The notes: generated by a model not told the origin, from the sequence alone. 64,000 nt of DNA from Rhodomicrobium sp. (GCA_021604665.1 BQJK01000002.1:558001-622000); one strand, 5' to 3'; positions 9,429-18,858 are shown, numbered from the stretch's first letter. Numbers and translations are program-made.

Positions 9429-9980
9429 ATGGCTGACGGAGTTTTGACAACTGGCGTTGAACGTTTTTTTGATGATGACCAGATCATCGTTTCCAAGACG
9501 GACCTGAAAGGGCACATCACTTATACCAACAAAGTTTTTCTCGATATAGCTGGCTACGCCGAGGAGGAAGTGCTTGGACAACCGCATAAGCTGATCCGGC
9601 ACCCTGAGATGCCGCGCTGTATTTTCAAATTATTGTGGGAGACGATTGAGAGCGGCAGCGAAGTTTTTGCCTATGTTATAAACCGCTGCAAAAACGGTGA
9701 TCATTATTGGGTCTATGCGCATGTAACGCCTTCATTCGATATGAACGGCACTATCATTGGCTATCACTCCAACCGGCGCGTGCCGCAACGCGACATACTC
9801 ACTGAGGCTGTTATCCCTTTATATAAGCAGCTCAAAGCTACAGAGGATGCTTGCAACAACAGAAAAGATGGGCTTATCGCATCAGACAATATGGTTGCGG
9901 CCCTACTTGCAGAAAAGTCGATGGCCTATGACGAATTTGTCATGACCTTGCATCAGGATAAACGCCGCGGCTTTCGCTAA
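9429..9980 (+). CDS. PAS-domain sensor protein paired with a chemotaxis transducer
   Basis: A 183-residue protein with an Aer-like PAS domain at about residues 15-120 (SKTDLKGHITYTN, GQPHKLIRHPEMP, NGDHYWVYAHVTP), followed by a helical tail. The LIRHPEMP and HSNRRVP segments are characteristic of PAS domains that partner with methyl-accepting proteins. It has no signalling domain of its own and ends 56 bp before a transducer gene, so it is likely the sensory half of a two-piece receptor. ATG 9429, with TGAGGA five bases upstream, is preferred over ATG 9417, which lies within that ribosome-binding site. Ligand or cofactor is unknown. Confidence 0.85.
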   Translation: MADGVLTTGVERFFDDDQIIVSKTDLKGHITYTNKVFLDIAGYAEEEVLGQPHKLIRHPEMPRCIFKLLWETIESGSEVFAYVINRCKNGDHYWVYAHVTPSFDMNGTIIGYHSNRRVPQRDILTEAVIPLYKQLKATEDACNNRKDGLIASDNMVAALLAEKSMAYDEFVMTLHQDKRRGFR

Positions 9981-10036
9981 GAGAGTGGTTGCACTGGCTT
10001 AAATTCAGCTGACTATAATTTTAAGGACCACAAATC

Positions 10037-11197
10037 ATGCTCCCCCGCAGCCAAAAAAAATCAATTTCTCGTGCAGCTGAAATTTGCAGGCGTGCTGCCA
10101 ATGGCGATTTTGAAGCCCGCATATTGAACATAAACGAGACCTGTGAAATGGCTGAGCTGATGCACGCCATTAACGAGATGATTGATAGAACTGATGCATA
10201 TTTGCGCGAGTCAAAAGCCAGCCTGCAGTATGTTAGTCGTAATCAGTATTTCAGGCTTATTATGGAAGAGGGCATGGTGGGCTCTTTCCTGGATTCTGCC
10301 CGGGAGATCAATAAAGCGACTCATTTTATTGAGCAACGGCAGAATGAAACGGTTGATTTGGCCAACAAGTTTGAACAGGAGATGCTTGAGATTGTCAGTG
10401 CGGTATCTTCCGCAGTGAGTGAGCTTGGCGTTGTGTCTGGCACCGTTAATAATGTCTCGGATGTAGCGCGAGATAAATCTGTGAAAGTGTTGAGCGCGGC
10501 TGAAATGGCATCCTCCAACATACAAGGGGTTGCTTCGGCCACTGAAGAGCTAACAGCAGCTATCTCTGAGATCAATCATCAGGTCAGCTCTTCTGCATCG
10601 ATGGCAGATGACGCGGTTGGAAAATCTGACCAGATGACGGTTGAGATTGAAGGTCTTGCTAAAGCCTCGAAACAGATTAGTGAAGTGATTGAGCTAATTA
10701 ACCAGATCGCAGCCCAAACCAACCTGTTGGCCCTGAACGCCACGATTGAAGCGGCTAGGGCTGGTGATGCGGGCAAGGGGTTTGCGGTTGTTGCACAAGA
10801 GGTGAAGGCACTTGCTGAGCAAACGGCAAAAGCAACGGAAGACACTGAAAAGCAGATTGCCAGCATTCAACAAGCCACAAGCGAGGCGGTGACTGCGAAC
10901 TAGGAAATTGGCGCGACGATTAATCAGATTAAAGAGATTTCAACGGCCATTGCCGGGGCGGTGGAGGAGCAGAGCGCTGCAACCAGAGAGATTTCCAAGA
11001 ATGTGAATGATGTGGCGGGCAGCACTCAAGAGGTAACAGAGAGCATCGTGACGGTTAGGGATGCAACTGACGACACGCAGAAAGCCTCTCAACAAATTAC
11101 TGAGGCGTCGTCTCAATTATCTTCGCAGGAACAAGCCTTGCAAAGTTTGCGCGATAATATGCATAGCTTCCTTGAGTCTATAAAAAAGGTTGGCTAA
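10037..11197 (+). pseudogene. Methyl-accepting chemotaxis protein interrupted by an in-frame TAG
   Basis: A soluble transducer without membrane segments. The reading frame of 386 codons is continuous except for TAG at 10901-10903. Before the stop it has a coiled-coil region and the signalling hairpin tip ([20 protein letters not shown]). After it, in the same frame, the return helix continues (EIGATINQIKEIS, then AVEEQSAATREISKNV). Family members usually have a charged or polar residue at the stop, so CAG, GAG or AAG to TAG fits a single-base change. The upstream part keeps the CheA/CheW-binding tip but loses the antiparallel partner helix, so the truncated product is unlikely to signal. AAGGA precedes ATG 10037. 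Read-through or a sequencing error are the alternatives. Confidence 0.78.
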
Positions 11198-11832
11198 CGT
11201 TTCTCTAAGGTATCCGGGCTGATGGTGACACTGAAGGCACCGCGCAAATCGCCGGCGAGAAACCCAGTCGCTTCATCCATCGGATAGAGGCTCTTGATTT
11301 TTGTAAGCAGCGCGGGTTTTACACTGGAGCCATGGCATTTTAGACAAAGACCGCTTGTGGGGATGGCTTTCAGAAACCGGAACTCCCCCTCTTCCATTTT
11401 ATAGGCAGCCATGGGGGTGAGGGGCTCACCCTTTTTATGGCGGGCTTTGAATTGCGCCATCATTTCTTCTTCCCAGTCATCAGCTTTATTCGCTGGATTA
11501 CGAAGGCGCAAAGCGGTGCGGCTGATTTTCAGATCTTTTTGCTGAGACAGCTCGGCGGCGATGGCCGGGGCTTTAACATTACATACACTGATGGCGCCTT
11601 CTAACCCTTGCTCTTTAATTGCTGTTTTCAACGCCGACTGCAGGGCGGTTTTAAACGTACCAATGGCCGCTTTGGCGCGCTCGATTTTAGCTGCAACTTC
11701 AGGGGTGGGTTTGGCGGCGCTTGTTTTTTCTGCGGCGCTTACGGCACTTGGCTGACCGGTTAGAACGAACAAGAGTGCCATCATCACAGGCAAGTTCATG
11801 CGGCGTTTCAGACTGGTAAAGTGGCACATCAT
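11194..11832 (-). CDS. Secreted c-type haem protein, DUF3365 (Tll0287-like)
   Basis: A 212-residue exported protein with a signal peptide (MNLPVMMALLFVLTGQPSA...) and a DUF3365 domain. Near the C-terminus the CLKCHG segment gives a CxxCH haem-binding site, and an upstream ISVCNVKAPAIA segment is typical of this family. These proteins are periplasmic haem sensors or redox proteins, often found as the input of signalling systems. The stop overlaps that of the convergent chemotaxis gene by two bases. The start could be ATG 11832 (after AGGGAAAAGAA) or the later ATG 11799. Confidence 0.82.
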   Translation of the reverse strand: MMCHFTSLKRRMNLPVMMALLFVLTGQPSAVSAAEKTSAAKPTPEVAAKIERAKAAIGTFKTALQSALKTAIKEQGLEGAISVCNVKAPAIAAELSQQKDLKISRTALRLRNPANKADDWEEEMMAQFKARHKKGEPLTPMAAYKMEEGEFRFLKAIPTSGLCLKCHGSSVKPALLTKIKSLYPMDEATGFLAGDLRGAFSVTISPDTLEKR

Positions 11833-11924
11833 TTCTTTTCCCTAATATTGATTGGCAGCTGTTGGCTTCTCTCTTAATTCTAGCGACTAAAGGGCGGTTG
11901 ATCATTGATTTAATTCACCGCAAT

Positions 11925-12155
11925 TTATTCTGTTTGATAAAACTCGGCATCAAGGTCTTCGAGCTTATCACTGATAAATTTATGCGCGTCGGCAATACCC
12001 TTATTATATTGGGCGGGGCCGATCTCCTTTATGAGAAACTCAACAATTTCATTGGCTCGAAACTCACTTAGTTGCTCTTCAAATTCTGAGAGGAAAAACC
12101 CGGAGAGGGCGGCGGCCAGAGCCGCGCGTTTTTCTGTTGAAAGTGTGTGTTTCAT
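11925..12155 (-). CDS. DUF2164 family small protein
   Basis: A 76-residue soluble protein with the DUF2164 pattern: an FFLSEFEEQLSEFRANEIVE segment then IGPAQYNKGIADA. The molecular role of the family is unknown. It lies 36 bp downstream of cysG on the same strand and may be the last gene of the nitrate-assimilation transcript, though a separate promoter is possible. Confidence 0.8.
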   Translation of the reverse strand: MKHTLSTEKRAALAAALSGFFLSEFEEQLSEFRANEIVEFLIKEIGPAQYNKGIADAHKFISDKLEDLDAEFYQTE

Positions 12156-12191
12156 ACAGGTCGCTTCCTTGTGGCATCTCAGTGACGGCGA

Positions 12192-13601
12192 TTAACTTTC
12201 CACTTTATTGGTTTGTGCCTGTTCGCTATCACTGCTCTCTTCATCTATCGAGGTATCGCGCTCCAAGATTATATAGATCATAGCAGGATTGATGACCTTA
12301 TGGCGCTGCAGGTCATGGCTGAGATTGGCAAGTGTGGTTTCAAAGCTGCGCATTTCAGGCGAACAGCCTTTTTCAACGATACGCACCGGGGTGGCTTCAT
12401 TCACACCGACAGCCAGTAAGTTCTCTTGAATTTTCGGTGCCATTTTAACCGCCATATAAAGCGCGATGACGGTGCCAGGCAAGGCGATGTTGGCCCAATC
12501 ATACGGGGTGGCACCGCGCATGGAATGACCGGTGAGAAAAGTGATGGCGCGGACTTTATCACGGTAGGTGAGGGTATCGCCAACTTCTGCGGCGCAGGCT
12601 GTGGCGGCGGTTACACCGGGGACAACATCTATTGTGATGCCATGCTTGCGCATAAAATCTAATTCTTCTCCGGCTCTGCCGAAAACCAGCGGGTCACCGG
12701 ATTTGAGACGAACAACATGAAGCCCTTTCCTGGCCTCTTCTAGCAGCAGATCGTTGATTTCTTCCTGGCGGACAGAATGGTTGTTTGGCTCTTTGCCAAC
12801 ATAAAGGCGCTTGGCATCGCGGCGGCAGCATTCAAGCACTGAGGGGTCGATGAGCCGATCGTAGACAATGACATCAGCCGCTTGCAAATTGCGTAAGGCA
12901 CGAAAGGTGAGTAGATCCGCAGGGCCAGGGCCGGCACCCACAAGCGTGACATGGCCTGTGGTTTTTTTCTCGGTGATTGTCTCATCCAAGATGCGGTCAA
13001 TCTCGGCTTTCAGTTTTTTCTTTTCACCTCGGTAGAACAGATCTGCAAGCTTGCCTGAGAAAAAACTTTCCCAGAAAGCGCGGCGCCTCGGCTCGCTGAG
13101 GTTTTTGGCGACGCGGTTACGCAAAGTGCCAGCCATAAAAGCAAGCGCGCCAAGGCGCGTTGGCAACTCTGTCTCTAATTTTGATTTTATTTTGCGCGCC
13201 ATAACGGGGGCGGCCCCTTCAGTGCCGATGGCAATGACGATGGGGTCTCTATCTACGATGGCCGGGGTAATAAAGCTGCACATATCCGGTTCATCAACCA
13301 CATTGACGGGAATGCCCAACTGATTGGCCAGCAGCATGACGCGTTCATTTATTTCTGGCTTACTGGCGGCATATACAAGCTGGCAATCACTGATGTGATC
13401 TTCATTGAATTTATCTGTTTCCCAGCTGATGGCGCCTTTATCAATCAGTGCTTTAAGCTCATCATTTGGCTCTTTTGAGATAAGACGGATGTGGGCTGTT
13501 GTTTTCAGTAGCAGGCGGATTTTTTGCGCAGCTTGTTCCCCACTGCCAATGACGGCAATGGTTTTGTTTTTAAGGTCTATGAAAACCGGAAAGTAGCGCA
13601 T
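12192..13601 (-). CDS. cysG: Sirohaem synthase CysG (methyltransferase + precorrin-2 dehydrogenase/ferrochelatase)
   Basis: A 469-residue fusion. The N-terminal half is the precorrin-2 dehydrogenase/sirohydrochlorin ferrochelatase (Rossmann motif AVIGSGEQAAQKIRLLL at about 15-30). The C-terminal half is the SAM-dependent uroporphyrinogen-III methyltransferase (VTLVGAGPGPADLLT, YDRLIDPSVLECC, GRAGEE, VVPGVTAATACAA). It makes sirohaem, the prosthetic group of NirB encoded in the same block. It lies 96 bp after the TrpD-like gene on the same strand. A hydrophilic 20-residue tail follows the catalytic core. Confidence 0.94.
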   Translation of the reverse strand: MRYFPVFIDLKNKTIAVIGSGEQAAQKIRLLLKTTAHIRLISKEPNDELKALIDKGAISWETDKFNEDHISDCQLVYAASKPEINERVMLLANQLGIPVNVVDEPDMCSFITPAIVDRDPIVIAIGTEGAAPVMARKIKSKLETELPTRLGALAFMAGTLRNRVAKNLSEPRRRAFWESFFSGKLADLFYRGEKKKLKAEIDRILDETITEKKTTGHVTLVGAGPGPADLLTFRALRNLQAADVIVYDRLIDPSVLECCRRDAKRLYVGKEPNNHSVRQEEINDLLLEEARKGLHVVRLKSGDPLVFGRAGEELDFMRKHGITIDVVPGVTAATACAAEVGDTLTYRDKVRAITFLTGHSMRGATPYDWANIALPGTVIALYMAVKMAPKIQENLLAVGVNEATPVRIVEKGCSPEMRSFETTLANLSHDLQRHKVINPAMIYIILERDTSIDEESSDSEQAQTNKVES

Positions 13602-13697
13602 GTATGCCCGTTCTTAATTTTTATCTATTTATGGTTCGTGTTGAAATGTAGTTTATCCAGCGGCTCAATTGTTCTTATTGGTGGCGTACGCCTCAGA

Positions 13698-14711
13698 TCA
13701 TGCCGCGGTACCGCTGAGGCGGCTTGCCCGGCGGCGTTGCCACATAGTGCGGGCCATCTGGTCTGCCTCTTGGCTGTTGGCGGCCCTATTCAATATAAAA
13801 AGAGCCGCAGCGGCGGTGCCAATGATTGTTGCCTCAGCCTTTTCATCACTTAGCTCGCCGGCCCACAGGGCTTGTAGCTTTTCTGGGTCCGGGTCTTCTG
13901 GTTTGCTATCAAATTCGGCCTTATCTACCAAGGGCGGGAATGTTAGCTCTTCCATCTCACCATCGCGGGCATAAGCCATTTTAACGGGTTTTAGGGGCGT
14001 GCGTTCTGCCTCACCGCCGCCGCCCTTAAAAATGATGGCGCTGCCATTGTTCATTTTATTGGCGGTTTCTAACTGTAAAGGCACATATGGCGGGTGGAAG
14101 ACCCCTATGATAGAGGCGGTTGCAGAGGTTGGATTTAAACCGCGCAGCAACGTGTTTACGGGGGAGCGTAAGCCAAGAACATCACGTAGATTGATCAGCT
14201 CAAAATGAGCTGGGCACATATCGCGTAAGGGCATGTAGGCAAAGTTATGCTGGTCAAGGCAGCTGCGCACATCCTCCTCGTTTGAGCAGGTAGGGAGGCC
14301 CAAAGCTTTAAGCGCGGTTTCAGTGCTGCTCTGGCGCTGCATGTGATGGCTATTAAAGCCATGCATGAAAATACGGATGTTATTTTCAGCCAATAACAGC
14401 CCCGACAGCAGGAAGAAAGGCAAGCCCCGTGTGCGGCCTGCAGCATAGGATGGCCAATCAAGAGCCGTGTTGAGGCTTTTCATCCAGGATGGCAGGGCGG
14501 CATTTGTGGCGCGGATGAAGCCTGTCATCTCGCTGGCATTTTCACCGCGAAACCGCATCAACATCATGATGGCACCGATGGCTTCTGGCGGGGCATCCCC
14601 TTTCAGAATGAGGGTCATTGCCTCATAGGCTTCCTCTTCTGTTAGGTTGCGGGAGCGACCCGGGCCGCGCGCCAATGTGCGCACAAAGGAGCTGAGGGCC
14701 GTTCTGTCCAT
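13698..14711 (-). CDS. TrpD-like glycosyltransferase-family protein of nitrate clusters
   Basis: A 337-residue protein of the nucleoside phosphorylase/anthranilate phosphoribosyltransferase fold, in the TrpD2/YbiB-like branch. The N-terminal helical domain is clear (RNLTEEEAYEAMTLILKGD, then AIGAIMMLMRFRGE). The glycine-rich GTGGD motif and KHGN loop of true TrpD are absent and are replaced by a divergent HGFNSHHMQR segment, so tryptophan synthesis is unlikely. YbiB-type relatives bind nucleic acid. It lies between the reductase anchor subunit and cysG on the same strand, a position I recall for this family in other alphaproteobacterial nitrate clusters. Its exact role is not known. Confidence 0.78.
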   Translation of the reverse strand: MDRTALSSFVRTLARGPGRSRNLTEEEAYEAMTLILKGDAPPEAIGAIMMLMRFRGENASEMTGFIRATNAALPSWMKSLNTALDWPSYAAGRTRGLPFFLLSGLLLAENNIRIFMHGFNSHHMQRQSSTETALKALGLPTCSNEEDVRSCLDQHNFAYMPLRDMCPAHFELINLRDVLGLRSPVNTLLRGLNPTSATASIIGVFHPPYVPLQLETANKMNNGSAIIFKGGGGEAERTPLKPVKMAYARDGEMEELTFPPLVDKAEFDSKPEDPDPEKLQALWAGELSDEKAEATIIGTAAAALFILNRAANSQEADQMARTMWQRRRASRLSGTAA

Positions 14712-14748
14712 TGGGAGTTTACCTTTTCATTGGGCAACGCTTATGACA

Positions 14749-14795
14749 CCGATATTTAGCTGGCAACGTTCAAGAGTGCCAGCTTTTAATATCGG
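14749..14795 (-). other. Intercistronic hairpin between the anchor subunit and TrpD-like genes
   Basis: CCGATATT and AGCTGGCA pair with TGCCAGCT and AATATCGG across an 11-base loop, with a small internal loop of T against TTT. There is no T run on either side, so it is more likely an mRNA-stabilising or processing hairpin than a terminator. Confidence 0.6.
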
Positions 14796-14839
14796 CCTGC
14801 TTAATGGGCTTTTAAATAGCTGCCTAACCTGGTGGCCGG

Positions 14840-16675
14840 TTAATGGTGATCTGGCACAACACCAACCTGTGGCATCTCTGCCAGGCCAGAGCTGCGGGCG
14901 ATCTCCTCAAAGCCTTTATTCTTCCAGAAGAAGGCACCAGGCATTGTTGTCGGGATTACCAGCACATAAAACAGCGCGCGGCCAATAACAGCCATAGCGA
15001 TGAGAGACAGTAGTAACCCTGCACCGAGATACCCTGCCAAGGCGTTTTCTGGCAAGCCATAAGCTGCAATTAATAATGTCACTACCAGATTAATAGCCAG
15101 CAGCCCATTACGCAACAGATAGGCCAAACCAAAGGTGGTTTTTTGCTGGTAATGAGAGACAGCGCCTTCATTCTGGCCATTGGTCATATGGCGATCATGA
15201 GCGATGAGACCAAGGCCTTCGATGATCAGGCCGAAGGCTGCAAATTGCGCTAACTGGCGGATTAGGGTTGAGGAAGCCTCAAGGCCGGTGGTAAGTGCCG
15301 TGACAAGTGCCACGAGCCCTGCCCCCAGGGTGAGACCGGTGCCAACAAAGCTGGTGGCGGTTTGCGGGTGGTTCCAGAAGGGGCGCGCCGGGATCAGGTA
15401 AAGCTTGATCATATAATAAAGGCCAACGCTGCCGCCGATCAGGCCAATGGCTGCGGCCAAGCTAGCAAGTGGTGCAGTGATGAGCGCAAGATTGGGGAGA
15501 AATACCCCGGCTAGACTCATGACAGCATAACCACAAAAGCCCATGAAAAATAAGGTGACGCCGGCGATCTCGCGGCTGACCGGCGACCAGCGCAGATTGT
15601 TAAAGCCGCGATAGAAACGGTGCGGTTTGCCGAGATGGAGGTTCAAACGGACCATGCCGTAAGTCATGATCGCAAACATTGCTGCAACAAGAGGGAGAAA
15701 GCTTGTCTCTACAGCGAAGCTCATTTCACTCAGGCCGATGGTTGTACCCGCGATGAGATAGAGAAATGCACCCATGACAGTTTGGCTTGCCAGTGTAAAA
15801 GCGATATGCGCATTCTCATGGGAGGTGAGCAGCTTTTTCCAATTGGCTTCAATCTTATCAGTGGCCCTGGTGAAATCGATGCCGGGAATATAGCGGCCTG
15901 TTTCATCATCTCGTTTATATTGAATGGCGGCGCTATCGCCGCGGGTGAAAACGCGGGCCAGGCTTTTGGTCAGCTGGAACCGGATGTTGGGGTTGCTGAT
16001 CTCAGCTGTTGGGAAGCCGGGGATTTCTGTTTGGATATGCTCTCTTCCCTCGGGCACATTTTCAATGACACCAAAATTCAAGGCGTTGCCTAAACAGGCA
16101 GAGACACAAGCTGGTTTGAGCCCAACTTCAAGACGGTCAACGCACATATTACATTTTTGCACCTGGCCTTCGATGGGGTCGAGCTGTGGGGCGTTATAGG
16201 GGCAGACCCAGGTGCAATAGCCACAGCCAAAGCAGATATCCGGGTCTTGTAGCACGGCGCCATATTCAGCGAATTTGGTATAGGCCCTGGTGGGGCAGCC
16301 CTTTAGGCAAACCGGGTCATCGCAATGGTTGCAGGCCATGGAGATATTGATGCGGGAAAAATCTGGATATGAGCCGCCTTCAACAAAGCCAACAGAGCGG
16401 AAGCTTAAATGAGGGGGGAGGTTATTCTTCTCTGAGCAGGCGGCTTCGCAGGCATGGCAACCGATGCAATTATCTGCTGTGAAATGAAAGCCATGTTGCT
16501 TATAGCGGTTGGGGTTGTCGCCAACCTCTTCATCGCCATTGATGCAGAAGCTCACGCCCTCGGGCTGGTCGCTGCGCTCTAGTAGGTCTATTTCTAGCCC
16601 GTAGCGGTTTACGTCCTTGATGGCCGGGTCCTTCAGGAGGGCGTAGTCCGGTTCATTCTCGCGGCGTGGAAACAT
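14840..16675 (-). CDS. Fused 4Fe-4S electron-transfer / DmsC-type membrane anchor subunit of the nitrate reductase
   Basis: A 611-residue fusion. Residues about 60-230 form a DmsB-like ferredoxin domain with repeated cysteine clusters (CIGCHACEAAC, CNHCDDPVCLKGCP, CFGCGYCTWVCP, CNMCVDR..CVSAC). Residues about 285-590 are hydrophobic with about eight helices and match the DmsC quinol-oxidising anchor. The gene starts 5 bp past the stop of the molybdoenzyme gene, with its ribosome-binding site inside that gene's end, so the products should form a complex. The arrangement suggests that electrons come from the quinol pool rather than from a soluble NADH flavoprotein. That is inferred from subunit architecture and position. 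Confidence 0.85.
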   Translation of the reverse strand: MFPRRENEPDYALLKDPAIKDVNRYGLEIDLLERSDQPEGVSFCINGDEEVGDNPNRYKQHGFHFTADNCIGCHACEAACSEKNNLPPHLSFRSVGFVEGGSYPDFSRINISMACNHCDDPVCLKGCPTRAYTKFAEYGAVLQDPDICFGCGYCTWVCPYNAPQLDPIEGQVQKCNMCVDRLEVGLKPACVSACLGNALNFGVIENVPEGREHIQTEIPGFPTAEISNPNIRFQLTKSLARVFTRGDSAAIQYKRDDETGRYIPGIDFTRATDKIEANWKKLLTSHENAHIAFTLASQTVMGAFLYLIAGTTIGLSEMSFAVETSFLPLVAAMFAIMTYGMVRLNLHLGKPHRFYRGFNNLRWSPVSREIAGVTLFFMGFCGYAVMSLAGVFLPNLALITAPLASLAAAIGLIGGSVGLYYMIKLYLIPARPFWNHPQTATSFVGTGLTLGAGLVALVTALTTGLEASSTLIRQLAQFAAFGLIIEGLGLIAHDRHMTNGQNEGAVSHYQQKTTFGLAYLLRNGLLAINLVVTLLIAAYGLPENALAGYLGAGLLLSLIAMAVIGRALFYVLVIPTTMPGAFFWKNKGFEEIARSSGLAEMPQVGVVPDHH

Positions 16676-16680
16676 TGCGA

Positions 16681-18858
16681 TTAAAACTCCCGCATTTCTG
16701 CATTTAGCTTGGCGGCCTGTTTCTGGTCTGTTTTTTCGATGCGTACCGAGGCTTGCTTAAAAGCGGGCTGGCGTGAATAGGGGTCTAACAGGCCAAGAGT
16801 AAGGCGGTTGACGCACTCGTGGAAATGGAAGGGAATAAATACCATGTTGCGCGGCACCCTGTGGGTGAGCTGCGCCAGCACAACCGCATCACCCCGCTTT
16901 GAGACAAGGCGCACAAACTCACCATGGGCAACGCCGAGCTCATGGGCCGCATCTGGATTGATTTCCATAAATGGGGTGGGGTGAAATTTATTCATATTGC
17001 CGATTTTGCCCGTTTTGGTACGAGAGTGGAAATGCTCTACCAATCGGCCGGAGTTAAGCCAGAAGGGGTAATCATCATCTGGCAACTCATTATTATTGAT
17101 GAAAGGCAGCGCCAGGATTTTGGCTTTGCCGTTGCCATGACAAAATGCGCCATCGCTATAGAGGCGCTGATCGCCCAGCTCTTCGCCCTCACGGCAGGGC
17201 CATTGCAGCCCGGCATTCTCGACAATTTTTTCGTGGTTCATACCAGAGATGTCACACAGGCGGCCGCGTGATAGCTCGCGCATTTCATCGAAAATTTCAC
17301 TGGTTGTGTCAGGGAAATTAATCTTGCTGCCATTCTCAAAGCGCTTGGCCATTTCTGAAAAAATCCAGAAGTCTGGTTTCGCTTCTCCCGGAGGCTCGGT
17401 GATTTTGGAGACGTAATTGACACGGCGCTCTGTGTTAGTGAAGACGCCGGCTTTTTCTGCCCATATGGCACCGGGGAGGAAGATATGGGCGTAGTCTGTG
17501 GTTTCCACATCCTGATAGCAATCCTGCACCACAAGACATTCCAGCTTCTCAAGGGTTTTGCGGATGCGCGGCGTGTTGGGCATCGAGGTCATTGGGTTGG
17601 TTGCAACCAGCCACAGCCCTTTAATGGCCCCTGTTTCAATGGCGGGGAATATATCCGTTTCGCTGAGGCCGCGCGCTTCAGGGAAGAAGTCTTCTTCAAT
17701 GCCCCAGAAGTCTGCGATTTCTTTGCGATCCTGATCATTTTCAAGATAGCGGTAGCCTGGCAGGCCAGAACAAGAGGACCACTCTCTTGTGCCCATGGCG
17801 TTACACTGGCCGGTGATTGAAAGGCTTGTGCCGCCTTTTATCCCGATATTGCCTGTGATCAGGTTGAGGTTGTTGATGGCCGCGACACCATCAGAGCCAT
17901 GGGTGCTTTGGTTGATGCCCATGGTCCAGATCGACATGGCAGCACCGGCTTTGGCATAGGTTCTGGCGACAAGGCGGATGGTATCAGAATCAATGCCGCA
18001 GATTTTGGCGGCGGCTTCTGGTGCATATTGCTCTATGACTTCCATGAACTCATTGGCTTGCTCACAATTGGCGTTGATATAATCGCGGTCCTCGAGCTCT
18101 TCTTTGAAGATGACATGCGCCATTGAATTCAGGAGAACGAGATCTGTGCCCGGTGTGATGGGGAGATGAATATCTGCCATCTGCGCAAACATGGTGACGC
18201 GCGGGTCGACGACAATGAGCGGGAAGTTGCGTTTCTCGCGGGCTTCTTTCAGCCGCCAATAGATGATGGGATGCTGCTCTGGCAGGTTTGAGCCAAAGGC
18301 CATGAGGCAATTGGTATGGTCAAAATCATCATAGCAGCCGGGGGGGCCATCGGAGCCGAAAGAGCGTTTATAACCTGAGACAGCAGAGGCCATGCATAGG
18401 GTTGTGTTGCCATCATAATTGTTGGTGCCGATGCAGCCTCTTGTTAGCTTACCAAGGGTGTAGAACTCCTCAGTTAAAAGCTGCCCGGTTGAGACAATGG
18501 CGAAGCTGTCGCGGCCATAGGTTTCCTGGATACGCTTAATCTCATTCGCGGTTTTATCCAGCGCCTCATCCCAGTTGGCGGTTTGCCATTCTTCAACGCG
18601 GTTGGGGCGAAGAAGCGGTTTGGTGCCGCGCCCAGCTGAACGGAACAGCTCATGCTCATATATGCCTTTTATGCAGGCTTTGCCGCGGTTTACATCTGCT
18701 CCGGCGGCGCCTCTGGTTGAAACGGGTGTGCCGGTTTCATCCAGGCCAATTTCAAGCGAGCAGCCTGTCGAGCAATAGCCGCATGTGGCGTATTTCCATT
18801 CTTTAACGCCTTTGTCGGCGATTTTAACAGGATTACGTACAGCGCGGCCGAACAGCAT
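16681..18858 (-). CDS. nasA: Assimilatory nitrate reductase, molybdopterin catalytic subunit
   Basis: A 725-residue molybdopterin oxidoreductase (bis-MGD family). The N-terminal cluster CGYCSTGCSLEIG binds 4Fe-4S, followed by GKACIKG, and the C-terminal molydopterin-dinucleotide domain contains NSGRLVEHFHSRTKTG. No Tat signal is present, so the enzyme is cytoplasmic, as expected for assimilation. It lacks the C-terminal BFD-like 2Fe-2S extension of Klebsiella-type NasA (about 860-900 residues). The start is ATG 18858, with AGGGAG nine bases upstream, rather than an upstream TTG at 18882 inside nirD. It lies one base after the nirD stop. Formate dehydrogenase is excluded mainly by context (nirBD, transporter, cysG). 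Confidence 0.9.
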   Translation of the reverse strand: MLFGRAVRNPVKIADKGVKEWKYATCGYCSTGCSLEIGLDETGTPVSTRGAAGADVNRGKACIKGIYEHELFRSAGRGTKPLLRPNRVEEWQTANWDEALDKTANEIKRIQETYGRDSFAIVSTGQLLTEEFYTLGKLTRGCIGTNNYDGNTTLCMASAVSGYKRSFGSDGPPGCYDDFDHTNCLMAFGSNLPEQHPIIYWRLKEAREKRNFPLIVVDPRVTMFAQMADIHLPITPGTDLVLLNSMAHVIFKEELEDRDYINANCEQANEFMEVIEQYAPEAAAKICGIDSDTIRLVARTYAKAGAAMSIWTMGINQSTHGSDGVAAINNLNLITGNIGIKGGTSLSITGQCNAMGTREWSSCSGLPGYRYLENDQDRKEIADFWGIEEDFFPEARGLSETDIFPAIETGAIKGLWLVATNPMTSMPNTPRIRKTLEKLECLVVQDCYQDVETTDYAHIFLPGAIWAEKAGVFTNTERRVNYVSKITEPPGEAKPDFWIFSEMAKRFENGSKINFPDTTSEIFDEMRELSRGRLCDISGMNHEKIVENAGLQWPCREGEELGDQRLYSDGAFCHGNGKAKILALPFINNNELPDDDYPFWLNSGRLVEHFHSRTKTGKIGNMNKFHPTPFMEINPDAAHELGVAHGEFVRLVSKRGDAVVLAQLTHRVPRNMVFIPFHFHECVNRLTLGLLDPYSRQPAFKQASVRIEKTDQKQAAKLNAEMREF

